A stretch of DNA of 64,000 nucleotides from Pseudalkalibacillus berkeleyi (GTDB taxonomy: Bacteria; Bacillota; Bacilli; Bacillales; Fictibacillaceae). Made by a program: the position numbers and the translations under genes. Position 1 is the first letter of the stretch. Every line of letters begins with the position of its first letter. The stretch spans positions 24,724 to 88,723 of the forward strand of contig NZ_JAKIJS010000003.1 in assembly GCF_021608225.1 (NCBI RefSeq), written 5' to 3'. The notes beneath the pieces are model-generated. The model was given only the letters and a program-made list of their open reading frames with translations. It searched no databases and was not told the DNA's origin. This document shows positions 32,676 to 41,873 of the stretch, piece after piece.

Positions 32676-34232
32676 ATGGTTCGTCACATTAAGCGAAAGA
32701 GGTCACTCTATTTACCTGTATTGTTGCTTGTAATTATGGTTGGCTTACTTACGTTTCACCACGCTTCAAAGGAAAAGAACTTAACACCTGAAGGATTAAG
32801 TAGAAATACTGAAGTCGTTAATGACGCAAAAGGAAAGGTACTGTCAGTCAGTAAGCTCGATTCAGGATATGATGTCCATTATAATGAAGACGATCAACTG
32901 ACTAATGTACATGTTAATGAAACATTGGAAGTTACACATAAAGAAACACTTCCAGTCGAATTAGATCTAACCGCTACATACTGGGCAAAACAAAATCAAG
33001 CCATCTACTTAAATGAAGAAAAACTCATTTATTACGATGGTAAGAAAAATCAAACACTCGACACGAACATAAATGGATTAACTGTAGGGTTGGATACTGT
33101 TTACTATTGGAAAGACAATCAAATCTTTTCTATGAATCCAAGTACCCAAAAATCTACTCTCGTTGCTAAAACTGAACAAGCTGTTATGAAACTGTTTACG
33201 AGCGAGGATACAAAAGGGCTTTTCATCGCAACTGTAAAAAAACAAGATCTCTCAAGCGATGTTTATGTTTATCAACAAAGCGACCAAGACAGCCAACTGT
33301 TGCAAAAGTTTAATATACCGTCATTAAGTGGAGAACGAATCCATACGGTTGATGCTTCACAAACCCAACAAGGCACGCACTTGATTTATACGACAAAACA
33401 AACCCACGCTGGAACAGTTACGGTTCGAGGTTATTACAATTTATTTGAAAGCCCAAAAGAGGAACCTAAATTCCAAAAAATTAAAATATATGATAGCTTC
33501 ACGAACGATCAAATGCGCGTCATCGATAACCTTGACCTCGTATTAACAGAGGATGGTCCCGAAATCATTCTTTCCGCTAGGGGGATGATTACAGCCAAGG
33601 TTAGAAGCTGGAACATATACAGGGCAAAGCAACAGCAGAGCGAGAAGTGGATTGCCAATCATATTAGTACATCGACTTCGATATCAAGAAATCACGTATA
33701 CGTATCCGAGCATGAGTTGTTTTGGTTGGATTCAAGAGGGAAAAAAGCAAAGATTATGGCTGTATCCAATCACCCTGAACTTCTTCAAAAGGCAGAATCA
33801 TTCCAAACAGCTGACTTTGTCAATGGATTCTATACTGGTATTTCCTCACTACCCTACGGATTCATCATGTTAATGGTTGCGATGATGTGGGTAGCACCAA
33901 GTGCAATTTTCTTGTTCTGCGTTTCATTTTGGAATGAGGATGCAATGGTTCAAAAGCGGAGCTGGGTACGCTATAGTACCATTGGTTTGTTCGCAATTTG
34001 CCAATATTATCTGATGCAACAATTCTTTACGCCAATGTTTGAAGCTTTTTCACCAGATTACTTGTCGTTTCAATGGCACTCTATCATCTTGCCATTAGGG
34101 ATTATTTTAATGAGTCTATTGTTTACACAGTTTACTAGACAAAAGCAGTGGAGCATTTATCAAGAGTTCGGTATCTTTACATTGTTCAATACCCTTTTCA
34201 TCGTATTCCTTATTTCACCTTATGTGGTGTAG
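32676..34232 (+). CDS. Unrecognised 518-aa membrane protein with extracytoplasmic beta-rich domain
   Basis: One N-terminal helix (about 11-28) is followed by a roughly 360-residue extracytoplasmic region. It is built of short strands and turns that look like a beta-propeller or repeated beta blades (AIYLNEEKLIYYDG, TVYYWKDNQIFSM, HELFWLDSRGKK). Four C-terminal helices follow (about 398-516). No enzymatic motif or Cys was found. The architecture suggests an envelope sensor or transport accessory. The gene stands alone, divergent from the S51 gene, with a good terminator. I do not recognise the family; a function would be guesswork. Confidence 0.8.
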   Translation: MVRHIKRKRSLYLPVLLLVIMVGLLTFHHASKEKNLTPEGLSRNTEVVNDAKGKVLSVSKLDSGYDVHYNEDDQLTNVHVNETLEVTHKETLPVELDLTATYWAKQNQAIYLNEEKLIYYDGKKNQTLDTNINGLTVGLDTVYYWKDNQIFSMNPSTQKSTLVAKTEQAVMKLFTSEDTKGLFIATVKKQDLSSDVYVYQQSDQDSQLLQKFNIPSLSGERIHTVDASQTQQGTHLIYTTKQTHAGTVTVRGYYNLFESPKEEPKFQKIKIYDSFTNDQMRVIDNLDLVLTEDGPEIILSARGMITAKVRSWNIYRAKQQQSEKWIANHISTSTSISRNHVYVSEHELFWLDSRGKKAKIMAVSNHPELLQKAESFQTADFVNGFYTGISSLPYGFIMLMVAMMWVAPSAIFLFCVSFWNEDAMVQKRSWVRYSTIGLFAICQYYLMQQFFTPMFEAFSPDYLSFQWHSIILPLGIILMSLLFTQFTRQKQWSIYQEFGIFTLFNTLFIVFLISPYVV

Positions 34233-34265
34233 GAGAACATCAAAAAACGGACGATATGAATGAAG

Positions 34266-34297
34266 AAAGGAGCCTCCATCAGCGGAAGCTCCTTTTT
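34266..34297. terminator. Bidirectional terminator between the 518-aa protein gene and argH
   Basis: AAAGGAGC pairs with GCTCCTTT around a 14-nt loop with T-runs on both strands (TTTT on plus, CTTTC on minus). Confidence 0.82.
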
Positions 34298-35689
34298 TCA
34301 AACCGTTTCTTTCTTTTTCAAAATTTTTGTTTCTGCTAGTTCAATTTGTTTTCTTACTTGCTTTTGAGCGGTGCCGCCAGTACTATCTCTCGCAGCGACG
34401 ACATTTTCAGGTTTTAACACATCGTAGAGATCTTCTTCAAACAAGTCACTATATCCACGGTATACTGCATATTCAATATCTAACAAATACTTCTTCTCTT
34501 GTATCGCCTGTAATACGATTTGACCGATTACTGCGTGTGCTTCTCTAAACGGCATGCCTTTCGTTACGAGATAGTCAGCTAAATCCGTTGCATTCGAATA
34601 ATCCTCTGTTACCGCTTTTTTCATCGAGTTATGATTCACTGTCATTGAATCAATCATTGGTGCGAGAAGCTTCAATGTTCCTTCAACCGTTTTTACCGTA
34701 TCAAACATGCCTTCCTTATCCTCTTGCATATCCTTGTTATACGCTAACGGCAGTCCTTTAAGAACAGTCAGAAGACCGATTAAGTTTCCATACGTTCGAC
34801 CCGTCTTAGCACGAAGTAACTCCGGTACATCCGGGTTCTTTTTCTGTGGCATGATGCTCGAGCCAGTGCAAAATGAATCATCAAGCTCGATAAAGTTGAA
34901 TTCCTCGCTCGACCAAATCACCATCTCTTCTGATAGACGAGAAATATGCGTCATCATTATAGATGAGATTGAAAGGAATTCCAAAATGAAATCCCTGTCA
35001 CTAACGGCATCAATACTGTTTGGATAAATCGAATCAAATCCTAGTAATTCTGCAACGCGCTCTCGATTAATTGAAAATGTCGTTCCTGCTAATGCTCCCG
35101 CACCGAGCGGTAGGACATCAATTCGTTTCATGCTATCAATGAGACGCTCTTTATCGCGTTCGAGCATCCAGAAATACGCCATTAAATGATGGCCAAATGA
35201 GATCGGTTGCGCCCTTTGTAAATGTGTATAGCCTGGAAGAATCGTTTCTACATTCGCTTTAGCTTGGTTCAAGATCGCTTGTTGAACATCGTCAACAAGA
35301 CTAATCAGTTCAACTGTCTTTCTTTTTAGAAACAAGTGCATATCTGTTGCAACCTGGTCATTCCGACTACGACCTGTGTGGAGCTTTCCCCCTATAGGAC
35401 CAATTTCATCTATAAGGTGCTTTTCAATATTCATATGGATGTCTTCATTTGCGACCGAATACTCGATTCCACCGAGCTCAATTTTGTTTTTGAGTTTGTA
35501 TAAACCGCGCTGAATCACATCTGCATCCTCACTAGAAATGATGTTGCATTCACCGAGCATTTGCACATGAGCTAAACTACCTTCAATATCTTCAATCGCA
35601 AGCTGCTGGTCAAACTCTATTGATGCAGTAAATTCTTCAACAAGTTCATTCGTATCTTTAGTAAATCGACCACCCCATAGCTTAGACAT
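34298..35689 (-). CDS. argH: Argininosuccinate lyase
   Basis: A 463-aa fumarase-fold lyase that cleaves argininosuccinate to arginine and fumarate, the last step of arginine biosynthesis. The signature [18 protein letters not shown] is present, with [13 protein letters not shown] and THLQRAQP as the other active-site blocks. It starts [11 protein letters not shown] at ATG 35689 with AAGGG upstream. The start overlaps the end of argG by 8 bp, so the two are translationally coupled. Expression should follow the argG promoter and its ARG boxes. Confidence 0.97.
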   Translation of the reverse strand: MSKLWGGRFTKDTNELVEEFTASIEFDQQLAIEDIEGSLAHVQMLGECNIISSEDADVIQRGLYKLKNKIELGGIEYSVANEDIHMNIEKHLIDEIGPIGGKLHTGRSRNDQVATDMHLFLKRKTVELISLVDDVQQAILNQAKANVETILPGYTHLQRAQPISFGHHLMAYFWMLERDKERLIDSMKRIDVLPLGAGALAGTTFSINRERVAELLGFDSIYPNSIDAVSDRDFILEFLSISSIMMTHISRLSEEMVIWSSEEFNFIELDDSFCTGSSIMPQKKNPDVPELLRAKTGRTYGNLIGLLTVLKGLPLAYNKDMQEDKEGMFDTVKTVEGTLKLLAPMIDSMTVNHNSMKKAVTEDYSNATDLADYLVTKGMPFREAHAVIGQIVLQAIQEKKYLLDIEYAVYRGYSDLFEEDLYDVLKPENVVAARDSTGGTAQKQVRKQIELAETKILKKKETV

Positions 35690-36917
35690 GTGCTTTCCCT
35701 TCTTTAACATCATTCTTCGCCTTTTTCTGCGCGACTTCGGCATTCACTTTTGTCGAAAGTCCCCATAGTTTAATAAAACCGACCGCCGCATGATGATCAA
35801 ATAAGTCACCTTTTGAGTAGGTTGCGAGCTCTTCATTATATAAACTATTGTTCGATTTTCGCCCAACTACTGTAGCGTTACCTTTATGCAGCTTTACTCG
35901 TAATGTGCCTGTCACTGCTTTCTGTGATTCATTGATGAAGGCTTCCAGTGCATTTCGTAACGGAGAATACCATAATCCTTCATAAATAAGCTTCGTTAAT
36001 TGCTGCTCAACTTGTTGTTTAAATTGACTCGTTTCCCGTGGGAGCGTTAGGAATTCCAGCTCCTTATGCGCATGGATAAGCAAAAGCGCGCCTGGATTTT
36101 CATACACTTCACGAGATTTAATCCCTACAAGTCGATTTTCTATATGATCAATACGGCCGTATCCGTGCTTTCCACCTAATTCATTAAGAGATTCTATTAA
36201 TTCAACGATCGGCAATTCTACTCCATTAATCGACACGGGCTCGCCTTCAACAAACCCTATCTCAATATATTCTGCCTCATCAGGCGTTAAATGGATTGGA
36301 TTCGTCCAATCAAATGCATTTTCAGGTGCTTCTTGCCAAGGGTCTTCTAATACGCCCGCCTCACAAGCTCGCCCCCAAATATTTGCATCAATTGAAAATG
36401 GGTTATCAAGATTTACCGGAATCGGAATGCCTTTTTCTTCAGCATAAGCAATTTCCTCGTCTCGTGTCATTCCCCATTCTCGAACAGGCGCAATCACCTG
36501 CAAGTCAGGGTTCAGTGCTTGTATAGAAACCTCAAAACGAACTTGGTCATTACCTTTTCCTGTGCAGCCATGTGCAACAGCGACCGCTCCTTCTTGCTCT
36601 GCAACTTCCACTAACAATTTGGAGATAAGTGGGCGTGAAAGAGCAGAAGATAAAGGATATTTACCTTCATAAAGACAGTTTGCTTTCAAGGCTGTCATTA
36701 AGTATTCCTTTGCCAAAAGTTCCTTCGCATCAATCGCAATCGATTTAATCGCACCTACATCCAAAGCCTTCTGTTTGATTGTTTCAAGATCTTTACCTTC
36801 TCCTACATCAAGACCTAAGGCAATCACATCATATCCGTATTTTTCTTGTATCCATTTAATTGAAACAGAAGTGTCTAAACCTCCTGAATATGCTAAGACT
36901 ACTTTATCTTTGCTCAT
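35682..36917 (-). CDS. argG: Argininosuccinate synthase
   Basis: A 411-aa ATP-dependent ligase that joins citrulline and aspartate. The PP-loop [14 protein letters not shown] is at the N-terminus, with [15 protein letters not shown] and the [13 protein letters not shown] block downstream. ATG 36917 with GGAGGAG 8 nt upstream is preferred; a GTG three codons earlier overlaps that site. It is first in the argGH operon. The promoter has two ARG-box-like sites next to its -10, so arginine-dependent repression by AhrC/ArgR is likely. Confidence 0.97.
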   Translation of the reverse strand: MSKDKVVLAYSGGLDTSVSIKWIQEKYGYDVIALGLDVGEGKDLETIKQKALDVGAIKSIAIDAKELLAKEYLMTALKANCLYEGKYPLSSALSRPLISKLLVEVAEQEGAVAVAHGCTGKGNDQVRFEVSIQALNPDLQVIAPVREWGMTRDEEIAYAEEKGIPIPVNLDNPFSIDANIWGRACEAGVLEDPWQEAPENAFDWTNPIHLTPDEAEYIEIGFVEGEPVSINGVELPIVELIESLNELGGKHGYGRIDHIENRLVGIKSREVYENPGALLLIHAHKELEFLTLPRETSQFKQQVEQQLTKLIYEGLWYSPLRNALEAFINESQKAVTGTLRVKLHKGNATVVGRKSNNSLYNEELATYSKGDLFDHHAAVGFIKLWGLSTKVNAEVAQKKAKNDVKEGKAHV

Positions 36918-36934
36918 TTGCTCCACTCCTCCAA

Positions 36935-36973
36935 TGTTGTATTTTTATTTACTTCTCTGTATGTTTATTCATA
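36935..36973 (-). promoter_or_regulatory. Two ARG boxes (AhrC/ArgR operator) upstream of argG
   Basis: On the minus strand TATGAATAAACATACAGA (36973-36956) and AAGTAAATAAAAATACAACA (36954-36935) lie nearly adjacent. The first matches the B. subtilis ARG-box pattern CATGAATAAAAATKCA with one or two changes. They lie between the -10 element and the start codon. Confidence 0.75.
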
Positions 36974-36974
36974 C

Positions 36975-37003
36975 AAGTTAAGGGATAATGAGTGGATTGT
37001 CAA
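36975..37003 (-). promoter_or_regulatory. Sigma-A promoter of argGH
   Basis: TTGACA (37003-36998) and TAACTT (36980-36975) are separated by 17 bp; the ARG boxes start directly after the -10. Confidence 0.75.
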
Positions 37004-37070
37004 TACATTTTCGTGAAAGTTATAATAAAATAGGACTGTTTACATATACATTGTTGCTCTTGTAGGAGAT

Positions 37071-37188
37071 TGTTGAAAAACACTTCGCTTTCCACGGGCG
37101 TCCATCAAGCCTCCTCGAGATCGCTTCACTCTCTCTGTGGGGTCTCGATTTGGCCGCTGTTCCCGTAGGAGTCTCGTGTTTTTCAACA
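37071..37188. repeat. 118-bp element with perfect 13-bp terminal inverted repeats
   Basis: TGTTGAAAAACAC (37071-37083) and GTGTTTTTCAACA (37176-37188) flank a GC-richer interior with CTTTCCACGGGCG, CCTCCTCGAGATCG and CCCGTAGGAGTCTCG. The motif set resembles a small non-coding repeat seen in intergenic regions of many Bacillaceae. No open frame of note is inside, so it is a MITE-like or structured repeat. Confidence 0.75.
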
Positions 37189-37264
37189 GCTCATTACATG
37201 CTATAATCACCTAAAAGCAACAATCATTTAGACATGATATGAGCAAGAAAAGAGGGGTGTCGTT

Positions 37265-38140
37265 TTGAAACCATTGGAAAATCAAATTGCCGTTGTGACA
37301 GGTGCAACGCGTGGTGCAGGCAGGGGTATTGCTATGATGCTTGGTGAAGCAGGCGCTACTGTTTATGTAACGGGAAGAAGTACGAGAACAAACACCTCTG
37401 AAATGGGACGTTCTGAAACGATTGAAGAGACTGCAGAACTCGTCAACGCACAAGGTGGAATCGGTATTCCAGTGCGCGTTGATCATACAATAGAATCTGA
37501 TGTGAAAGACTTATTTCAACAAATTGAACAAGAACAAAATGGAAAACTAGATATACTTGTAAACGATGTTTGGGGCGGTGACCCGCTCACGGATTGGACA
37601 TCCCCATTTTGGGAACACAGCCTCGAAAACGGAATGAAGATTCAACGCCAAGCTGTACATTCTCATATGATTACGAGCTATTATGCTGCACCGCTCATGG
37701 TCCGAAACAAGAAAGGTATCATCATAGAAGTAACGGACGGAGTCGACTACTCATATAGAGGGAATTTATATTATAGCCTTGCAAAAATTTCTGCAATACA
37801 CCTAGCTGAAGCCATGGCAAAAGACCTCGATGACCACAATGTGACATGCGTTGCCATTAGCCCTGGTTTTCTACGCTCAGAAGCAATGTTAGACCACTTC
37901 GGAGTGACGGAAGAAAATTGGCAAGCTGCTGCTGAACAAGATCCGCATTTCATTGCCTCAGAAACACCTTTTTATATTGGTCGTGCGATTGCTTCACTCG
38001 CTAGCGATCCAAATGCACATGTCAAAACAGGAAAAGCATTGAGTTCTTGGGAGCTCTCGAGAGAATATCCGTTTAATGATATCGATGGACGGAGACCTGA
38101 TTGGGGTAAATATTTCGAAGAGAATGTGAATCTTGATTAA
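37265..38140 (+). CDS. SDR family oxidoreductase
   Basis: A 291-aa short-chain dehydrogenase starting at TTG with GAGGGG upstream. TGATRGAGRGIA is the cofactor loop. The second motif reads LVNDVWGGDP where NNAG is usual, and YYSLAKISAI holds the Tyr-x3-Lys pair. The active-site Ser is replaced by Thr or Asp in EVTDGVDY, so it is a divergent SDR of the type often annotated only as SDR family. The C-terminal block GRRPDWGKYFEE is long for the family. It lies alone after the 118-bp inverted-repeat element. Confidence 0.85.
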   Translation: MKPLENQIAVVTGATRGAGRGIAMMLGEAGATVYVTGRSTRTNTSEMGRSETIEETAELVNAQGGIGIPVRVDHTIESDVKDLFQQIEQEQNGKLDILVNDVWGGDPLTDWTSPFWEHSLENGMKIQRQAVHSHMITSYYAAPLMVRNKKGIIIEVTDGVDYSYRGNLYYSLAKISAIHLAEAMAKDLDDHNVTCVAISPGFLRSEAMLDHFGVTEENWQAAAEQDPHFIASETPFYIGRAIASLASDPNAHVKTGKALSSWELSREYPFNDIDGRRPDWGKYFEENVNLD

Positions 38141-38252
38141 TTCAACGAGCAACTTGGTATTTTAGAGACTTATTACTCAGCGCTTTTTTCCTGACAAAAT
38201 ATCTTTCCATTATGATATATTGAACTTAGGATTCAGGAAAGAAGTGGAATGA

Positions 38253-39758
38253 ATGGCAACTTATGATATGTTTCTTAAACAATTAGTAAAAAATTATTTA
38301 ATCGGTTCATTCGTGGCGGTTGGTGGCATCGGAAGTATGTTTATCTTTCGAACATTGACGTTATCCGTTGAAGAAAGCATATATATGTTGATTATTATCC
38401 TCATTTCACTGCTCATTATGATTAGCTGTGAATTTATATCGCTTAGAAAGCATTTAGAACCGATTAAATCCATCTTACATAACAACATTGAATCTACAGA
38501 ACAAATTAAGAAAAGCTACCTACATACACAACGTTTTCCTATCTTAGCATTTAAACGAACAATTGGACCCCACCTACTCGGTTTATCGATTCCTGCAACT
38601 ACCTTGTCCTACCTATTTATACAAATCGGATGGTTGAACATTCCTATCATTTATATTGGTTATGCGTTTATCGGCGCAATTCTCGTTGCAAGTGTCCACG
38701 GAATGATAGAATACTATCTCACTTCCAAAAGCATTCTACCTGTTTTAGAGAAGATAAGAACGTTATCACTTCAACATTTTCATTTCGATCCGTCCGCTCA
38801 ACCAGTCATTCAACTTACACTCAGAAAGAAATTTCTATTTGCGACAATATTCATCAGTGTTTTTCCGCTTCTATTATTCAGCCTCGCCTCTCAAGTACGA
38901 TTAGGAGAATTAGAATCCATTCAGCTATTTGAATATTGGAGCTGGGCCATTTTGATCATTGGTATCTCGATTGGATTTTCACTAATTGGCTCATATTTAT
39001 TTTACAAGGATGTCGGTAACCCGATTGATCAGTTGACCGATTCCATGAAACAAATTGAACATGGAACGTTACAACAGACGTCCAATACATATACAGATGA
39101 GTTCTCAAGTCTCGTAAATGGATTTAACCAAATGGTAGAAGGTCTTGAAAAGCGCGATCAAATGAATATGCAATTAATAGAAAGCTTCTACTCTGTCTTA
39201 TCGGCGACACTTGATGCACGTGACCCTTATACAGCCGGCCATTCTAAACGAGTGTCCGAGTATTCTGTCCAAATTGGTAAGCTTGCTGGGTTACCTGATG
39301 AAGAGCTTTCGAATCTGAAAAATTCAGCCCTCCTTCACGATATCGGTAAAATTGGCGTCCCGGACCAAGTGTTGTTGAAGGACGGTAAATTGACAGATGA
39401 AGAATTTGAATGGATTAAGAAACATCCTAGACTTGGTGCAACCATTTTACAGCAAATCCAGCCTTATAGTGCAATGGAACCGATGATCCCAGGCGTTTGC
39501 TATCACCATGAACGATTTGATGGAAAAGGCTATCCAGATGGATTGAAAGGATATAAGATCCCTAAATTTGGTCGCATTATTGCAGTAGCTGATGCGTTTG
39601 ATGCAATGACGTCCGACAGACCCTATCGAAAAGGAATGCCATCGGAAAAGGCGTTACAAATCCTCAAGAATGGTGCCGGGACGCAGTGGGACCCTGAGTA
39701 CGCTTCACTATTTGTATCTTATATGGGAGACTATCACCAAGATCAATTATCGGTTTAA
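38253..39758 (+). CDS. Membrane HD-GYP domain protein (probable c-di-GMP phosphodiesterase)
   Basis: A 501-aa protein with about six membrane helices in two groups (18-60, 105-160, 195-255) and a HAMP segment (DVGNPIDQLTDSMKQIEHG). A C-terminal HD-GYP domain carries His362-Asp363 in LLHDIGKIGVPD, YHHERFDGKGYPDG and DAFDAMTSDRPYR. The GYP loop reads GKGYPDGL, close to the canonical HHExxDGxGYP. Such enzymes hydrolyse c-di-GMP to pGpG or GMP. The sensory part has no known domain; no partner gene is adjacent. Confidence 0.9.
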   Translation: MATYDMFLKQLVKNYLIGSFVAVGGIGSMFIFRTLTLSVEESIYMLIIILISLLIMISCEFISLRKHLEPIKSILHNNIESTEQIKKSYLHTQRFPILAFKRTIGPHLLGLSIPATTLSYLFIQIGWLNIPIIYIGYAFIGAILVASVHGMIEYYLTSKSILPVLEKIRTLSLQHFHFDPSAQPVIQLTLRKKFLFATIFISVFPLLLFSLASQVRLGELESIQLFEYWSWAILIIGISIGFSLIGSYLFYKDVGNPIDQLTDSMKQIEHGTLQQTSNTYTDEFSSLVNGFNQMVEGLEKRDQMNMQLIESFYSVLSATLDARDPYTAGHSKRVSEYSVQIGKLAGLPDEELSNLKNSALLHDIGKIGVPDQVLLKDGKLTDEEFEWIKKHPRLGATILQQIQPYSAMEPMIPGVCYHHERFDGKGYPDGLKGYKIPKFGRIIAVADAFDAMTSDRPYRKGMPSEKALQILKNGAGTQWDPEYASLFVSYMGDYHQDQLSV

Positions 39759-39787
39759 CAGCGTTCCGTATGGGCGCTGTTTTTTTA
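39757..39787 (+). terminator. Terminator of the HD-GYP gene
   Basis: AACAGCG and CGCTGTT pair around an 11-nt loop and seven T follow; the first stem bases overlap the stop codon. Confidence 0.85.
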
Positions 39788-39978
39788 TGATGAAGGGTTA
39801 ATGGTTTACGTCCTCAATTATTTGTATTACTATTAGTGATTAATTGGTATGATTATTAATTAAATTGTAAAATCTACCATATGGAAGCAAAAAGCACCCC
39901 TTTGTACGAAGGGTATAAGCAAGGCAAAATAATCACCTCAGAATTGAGGCAAACTTAAAATCGAAAGGAGCTATTTCC

Positions 39979-40731
39979 TTGAGAAAAATTATGTATGGAC
40001 TGCTCGTAGCGGTATTTGCAATTGCATTAACTGCATGTGGTGGTGACGAGGAAAGTAAAGATAAAGCGCAAGAAGCTGACAAGCAAAAAGCGGGAGACAA
40101 AACAGAGCAAGCTGAAAAAATGAAAGAAATGAAGAAAAAGCTTGAAGAACAACAAGTAAAAGAAGATAAAGTTGTCGCTCTTGTCAATGACTCTAAAATT
40201 AAGGGAACAGAATATAACCGTTTCTTAGAAAGATATCAAATGCAATTTCAACAGATGGGACAAGATCCTACATCAAAAGAGTCAGCTAAGAAAATGAAAG
40301 ATCAAATTATCAAAAGCTTAATTGATTACGAAATTGTCATTCAAGAAGCTGATAAAAAAGGATATGAAGCTTCAAGTGAAGAAGTCGACAAACAGTTCGG
40401 TGATTTCAAAAGCCAATTTAAAGATGACAAAAAATATCAAGAAGCGCTTAAGCAATACGATTTAACGGAAGAAGAACTGAAGAAAGAAATTGCTGAGAGT
40501 ATTAAATATACAACCTACGTCGAGAAAGAGATCCAAGTAGAAGAAGTAACCGATCAACAAGCTAAAGACTACTATGCAAAAATTAAGGATTCACAAGGCG
40601 ATAAAGCGCCTAAGTTTGAAGAAGTGAAGGATCAAATTAAAACTCAGCTACAAAATCAACAAAAACAAGAAAAAGTCGCTGAGAAAGTGAAGAAACTGAA
40701 AAAAGATGCTGACATTAAAGTGAAAATATAA
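39979..40731 (+). CDS. SurA-N-like secreted lipoprotein (possible chaperone)
   Basis: A 250-aa lipoprotein with lipobox LTAC (Cys20), a Lys/Glu-rich linker to about residue 55, and then a SurA N-terminal-like helical domain (VVALVNDSKIKGTEYNRFL, IIKSLIDYEIVIQEADKKGY). It has no parvulin PPIase domain between the chaperone halves, in contrast to PrsA. A post-translocation folding role is an inference. TTG 39979 with AAAGGAG upstream is the start. CCTCA/TGAGG and ACCC/GGGT hairpins lie in the leader region, and a strong terminator ends it. Confidence 0.8.
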   Translation: MRKIMYGLLVAVFAIALTACGGDEESKDKAQEADKQKAGDKTEQAEKMKEMKKKLEEQQVKEDKVVALVNDSKIKGTEYNRFLERYQMQFQQMGQDPTSKESAKKMKDQIIKSLIDYEIVIQEADKKGYEASSEEVDKQFGDFKSQFKDDKKYQEALKQYDLTEEELKKEIAESIKYTTYVEKEIQVEEVTDQQAKDYYAKIKDSQGDKAPKFEEVKDQIKTQLQNQQKQEKVAEKVKKLKKDADIKVKI

Positions 40732-40740
40732 TAGAAGCAA

Positions 40741-40787
40741 AAGGCTGACTCAATGAGCGAGAGATTGCTCTTGAGTCAGCTTTTTTT
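40741..40787 (+). terminator. Terminator of the lipoprotein gene
   Basis: AAGGCTGACTCA pairs with TGAGTCAGCTTT and seven T follow. Confidence 0.88.
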
Positions 40788-40820
40788 ATTGCATAAGCCT
40801 TTCACTTCATCAAACATCTA

Positions 40821-41873
40821 TTATTGATTTCTGGATCGATATAGCAAATAAATGAAGTACGGTGCACCCAATGCAGAGGTAAATACACCTGCAGGTACTT
40901 CTAACGGTGAGAATGCAGTCCGAGCAATGAGGTCGGCTCCCATCACTAATAATGCACCAACTAATGCAGAAGTCGGTATTAATGCACCAAAGGATGAACC
41001 TACTAGTTTCCTAGCAATGTGGGGTGCCATCAGCCCGACAAATCCTACGCCCCCGACGAATGCAACAGCGCCTCCCGCAAGTGCAGTGCTGAATAATAAC
41101 AACACCATCCTATCTCTCTGAACAACACTACCAAATCCTCGCGCTAAATCTTCACCAAGTTCTTGCGTGTTCAACCTACGCGCGTAAATCCAGACAAATA
41201 CCATTAGAATGATGATCCATGGTGCGAGTGTTGAAACTTGATTCCAGTTTGCACCGTTCACACTACCCGTAATCCAAATTTGCGCTTGTGTAGCAAGGTA
41301 CAACGGACCAAATAAAATCATCATATTCGTAAGTGCCTGCATAGCCGCTGCAAGCCCAATTCCGATTAATACGAGCCGGACGGGGGTAACACCATTACGC
41401 CAGGACAGGACGTAAACGAGTACACCTAAAGTTAATGCCCCTATAAACGCGGCAACAGGTAACCAGTGAATACTGACGGTCAATGCACTACTCCGCTCCC
41501 CGCTGAAAATAGTCAAAAACGTGACAACTGCAAGTGATGCGCCGCCGGTAATTCCGATTATATCCGGTGAAGCAAGCGGATTCCGTATAATCCCCTGAAG
41601 AATTGCACCTGATACAGCAAGCGCCATTCCAGCGAGTAAGGCTAGAACAATACGAGGTAGTCTGAACGATTTAATGACGAGTTCATTCATCTCATTACCC
41701 ATGCCGATTAATGTTTTAACGACTTCTATTGGATGGATTTTCATTTCCCCTATGCTGACACTAACAATTAAAAGTAACAATGTAGCAATAGATAAGAAGA
41801 AAACATAGAGAACTGCCTTTTTATCAATCAAATAAGACATCCACTTCGTTCGAAAGGGTCGGTATTGACTCAT
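40821..41873 (-). CDS. Fe3+-siderophore ABC transporter permease (FecCD family), second gene
   Basis: A 350-aa FecCD-family permease with about nine to ten helices. The characteristic LAGMALAVSGAILQGIIRNPLA and GGVGFVGLMAPHIAR blocks contain the inner loops that touch the ATPase. It resembles the YfhA partner of the B. subtilis YfiY-YfiZ-YfhA hydroxamate-siderophore importer. It overlaps the upstream permease gene by 4 bp. No ATPase gene lies here, as in the yfi locus where YusV serves several importers. A Fur box lies upstream of the operon. Confidence 0.92.
   Translation of the reverse strand: MSQYRPFRTKWMSYLIDKKAVLYVFFLSIATLLLLIVSVSIGEMKIHPIEVVKTLIGMGNEMNELVIKSFRLPRIVLALLAGMALAVSGAILQGIIRNPLASPDIIGITGGASLAVVTFLTIFSGERSSALTVSIHWLPVAAFIGALTLGVLVYVLSWRNGVTPVRLVLIGIGLAAAMQALTNMMILFGPLYLATQAQIWITGSVNGANWNQVSTLAPWIIILMVFVWIYARRLNTQELGEDLARGFGSVVQRDRMVLLLFSTALAGGAVAFVGGVGFVGLMAPHIARKLVGSSFGALIPTSALVGALLVMGADLIARTAFSPLEVPAGVFTSALGAPYFIYLLYRSRNQ

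Noticed and set aside
37211..37486. 91-aa minus-strand frame
   Set aside because: It is a shadow of the SDR gene, Ser/Thr/Cys-rich and without a start signal.
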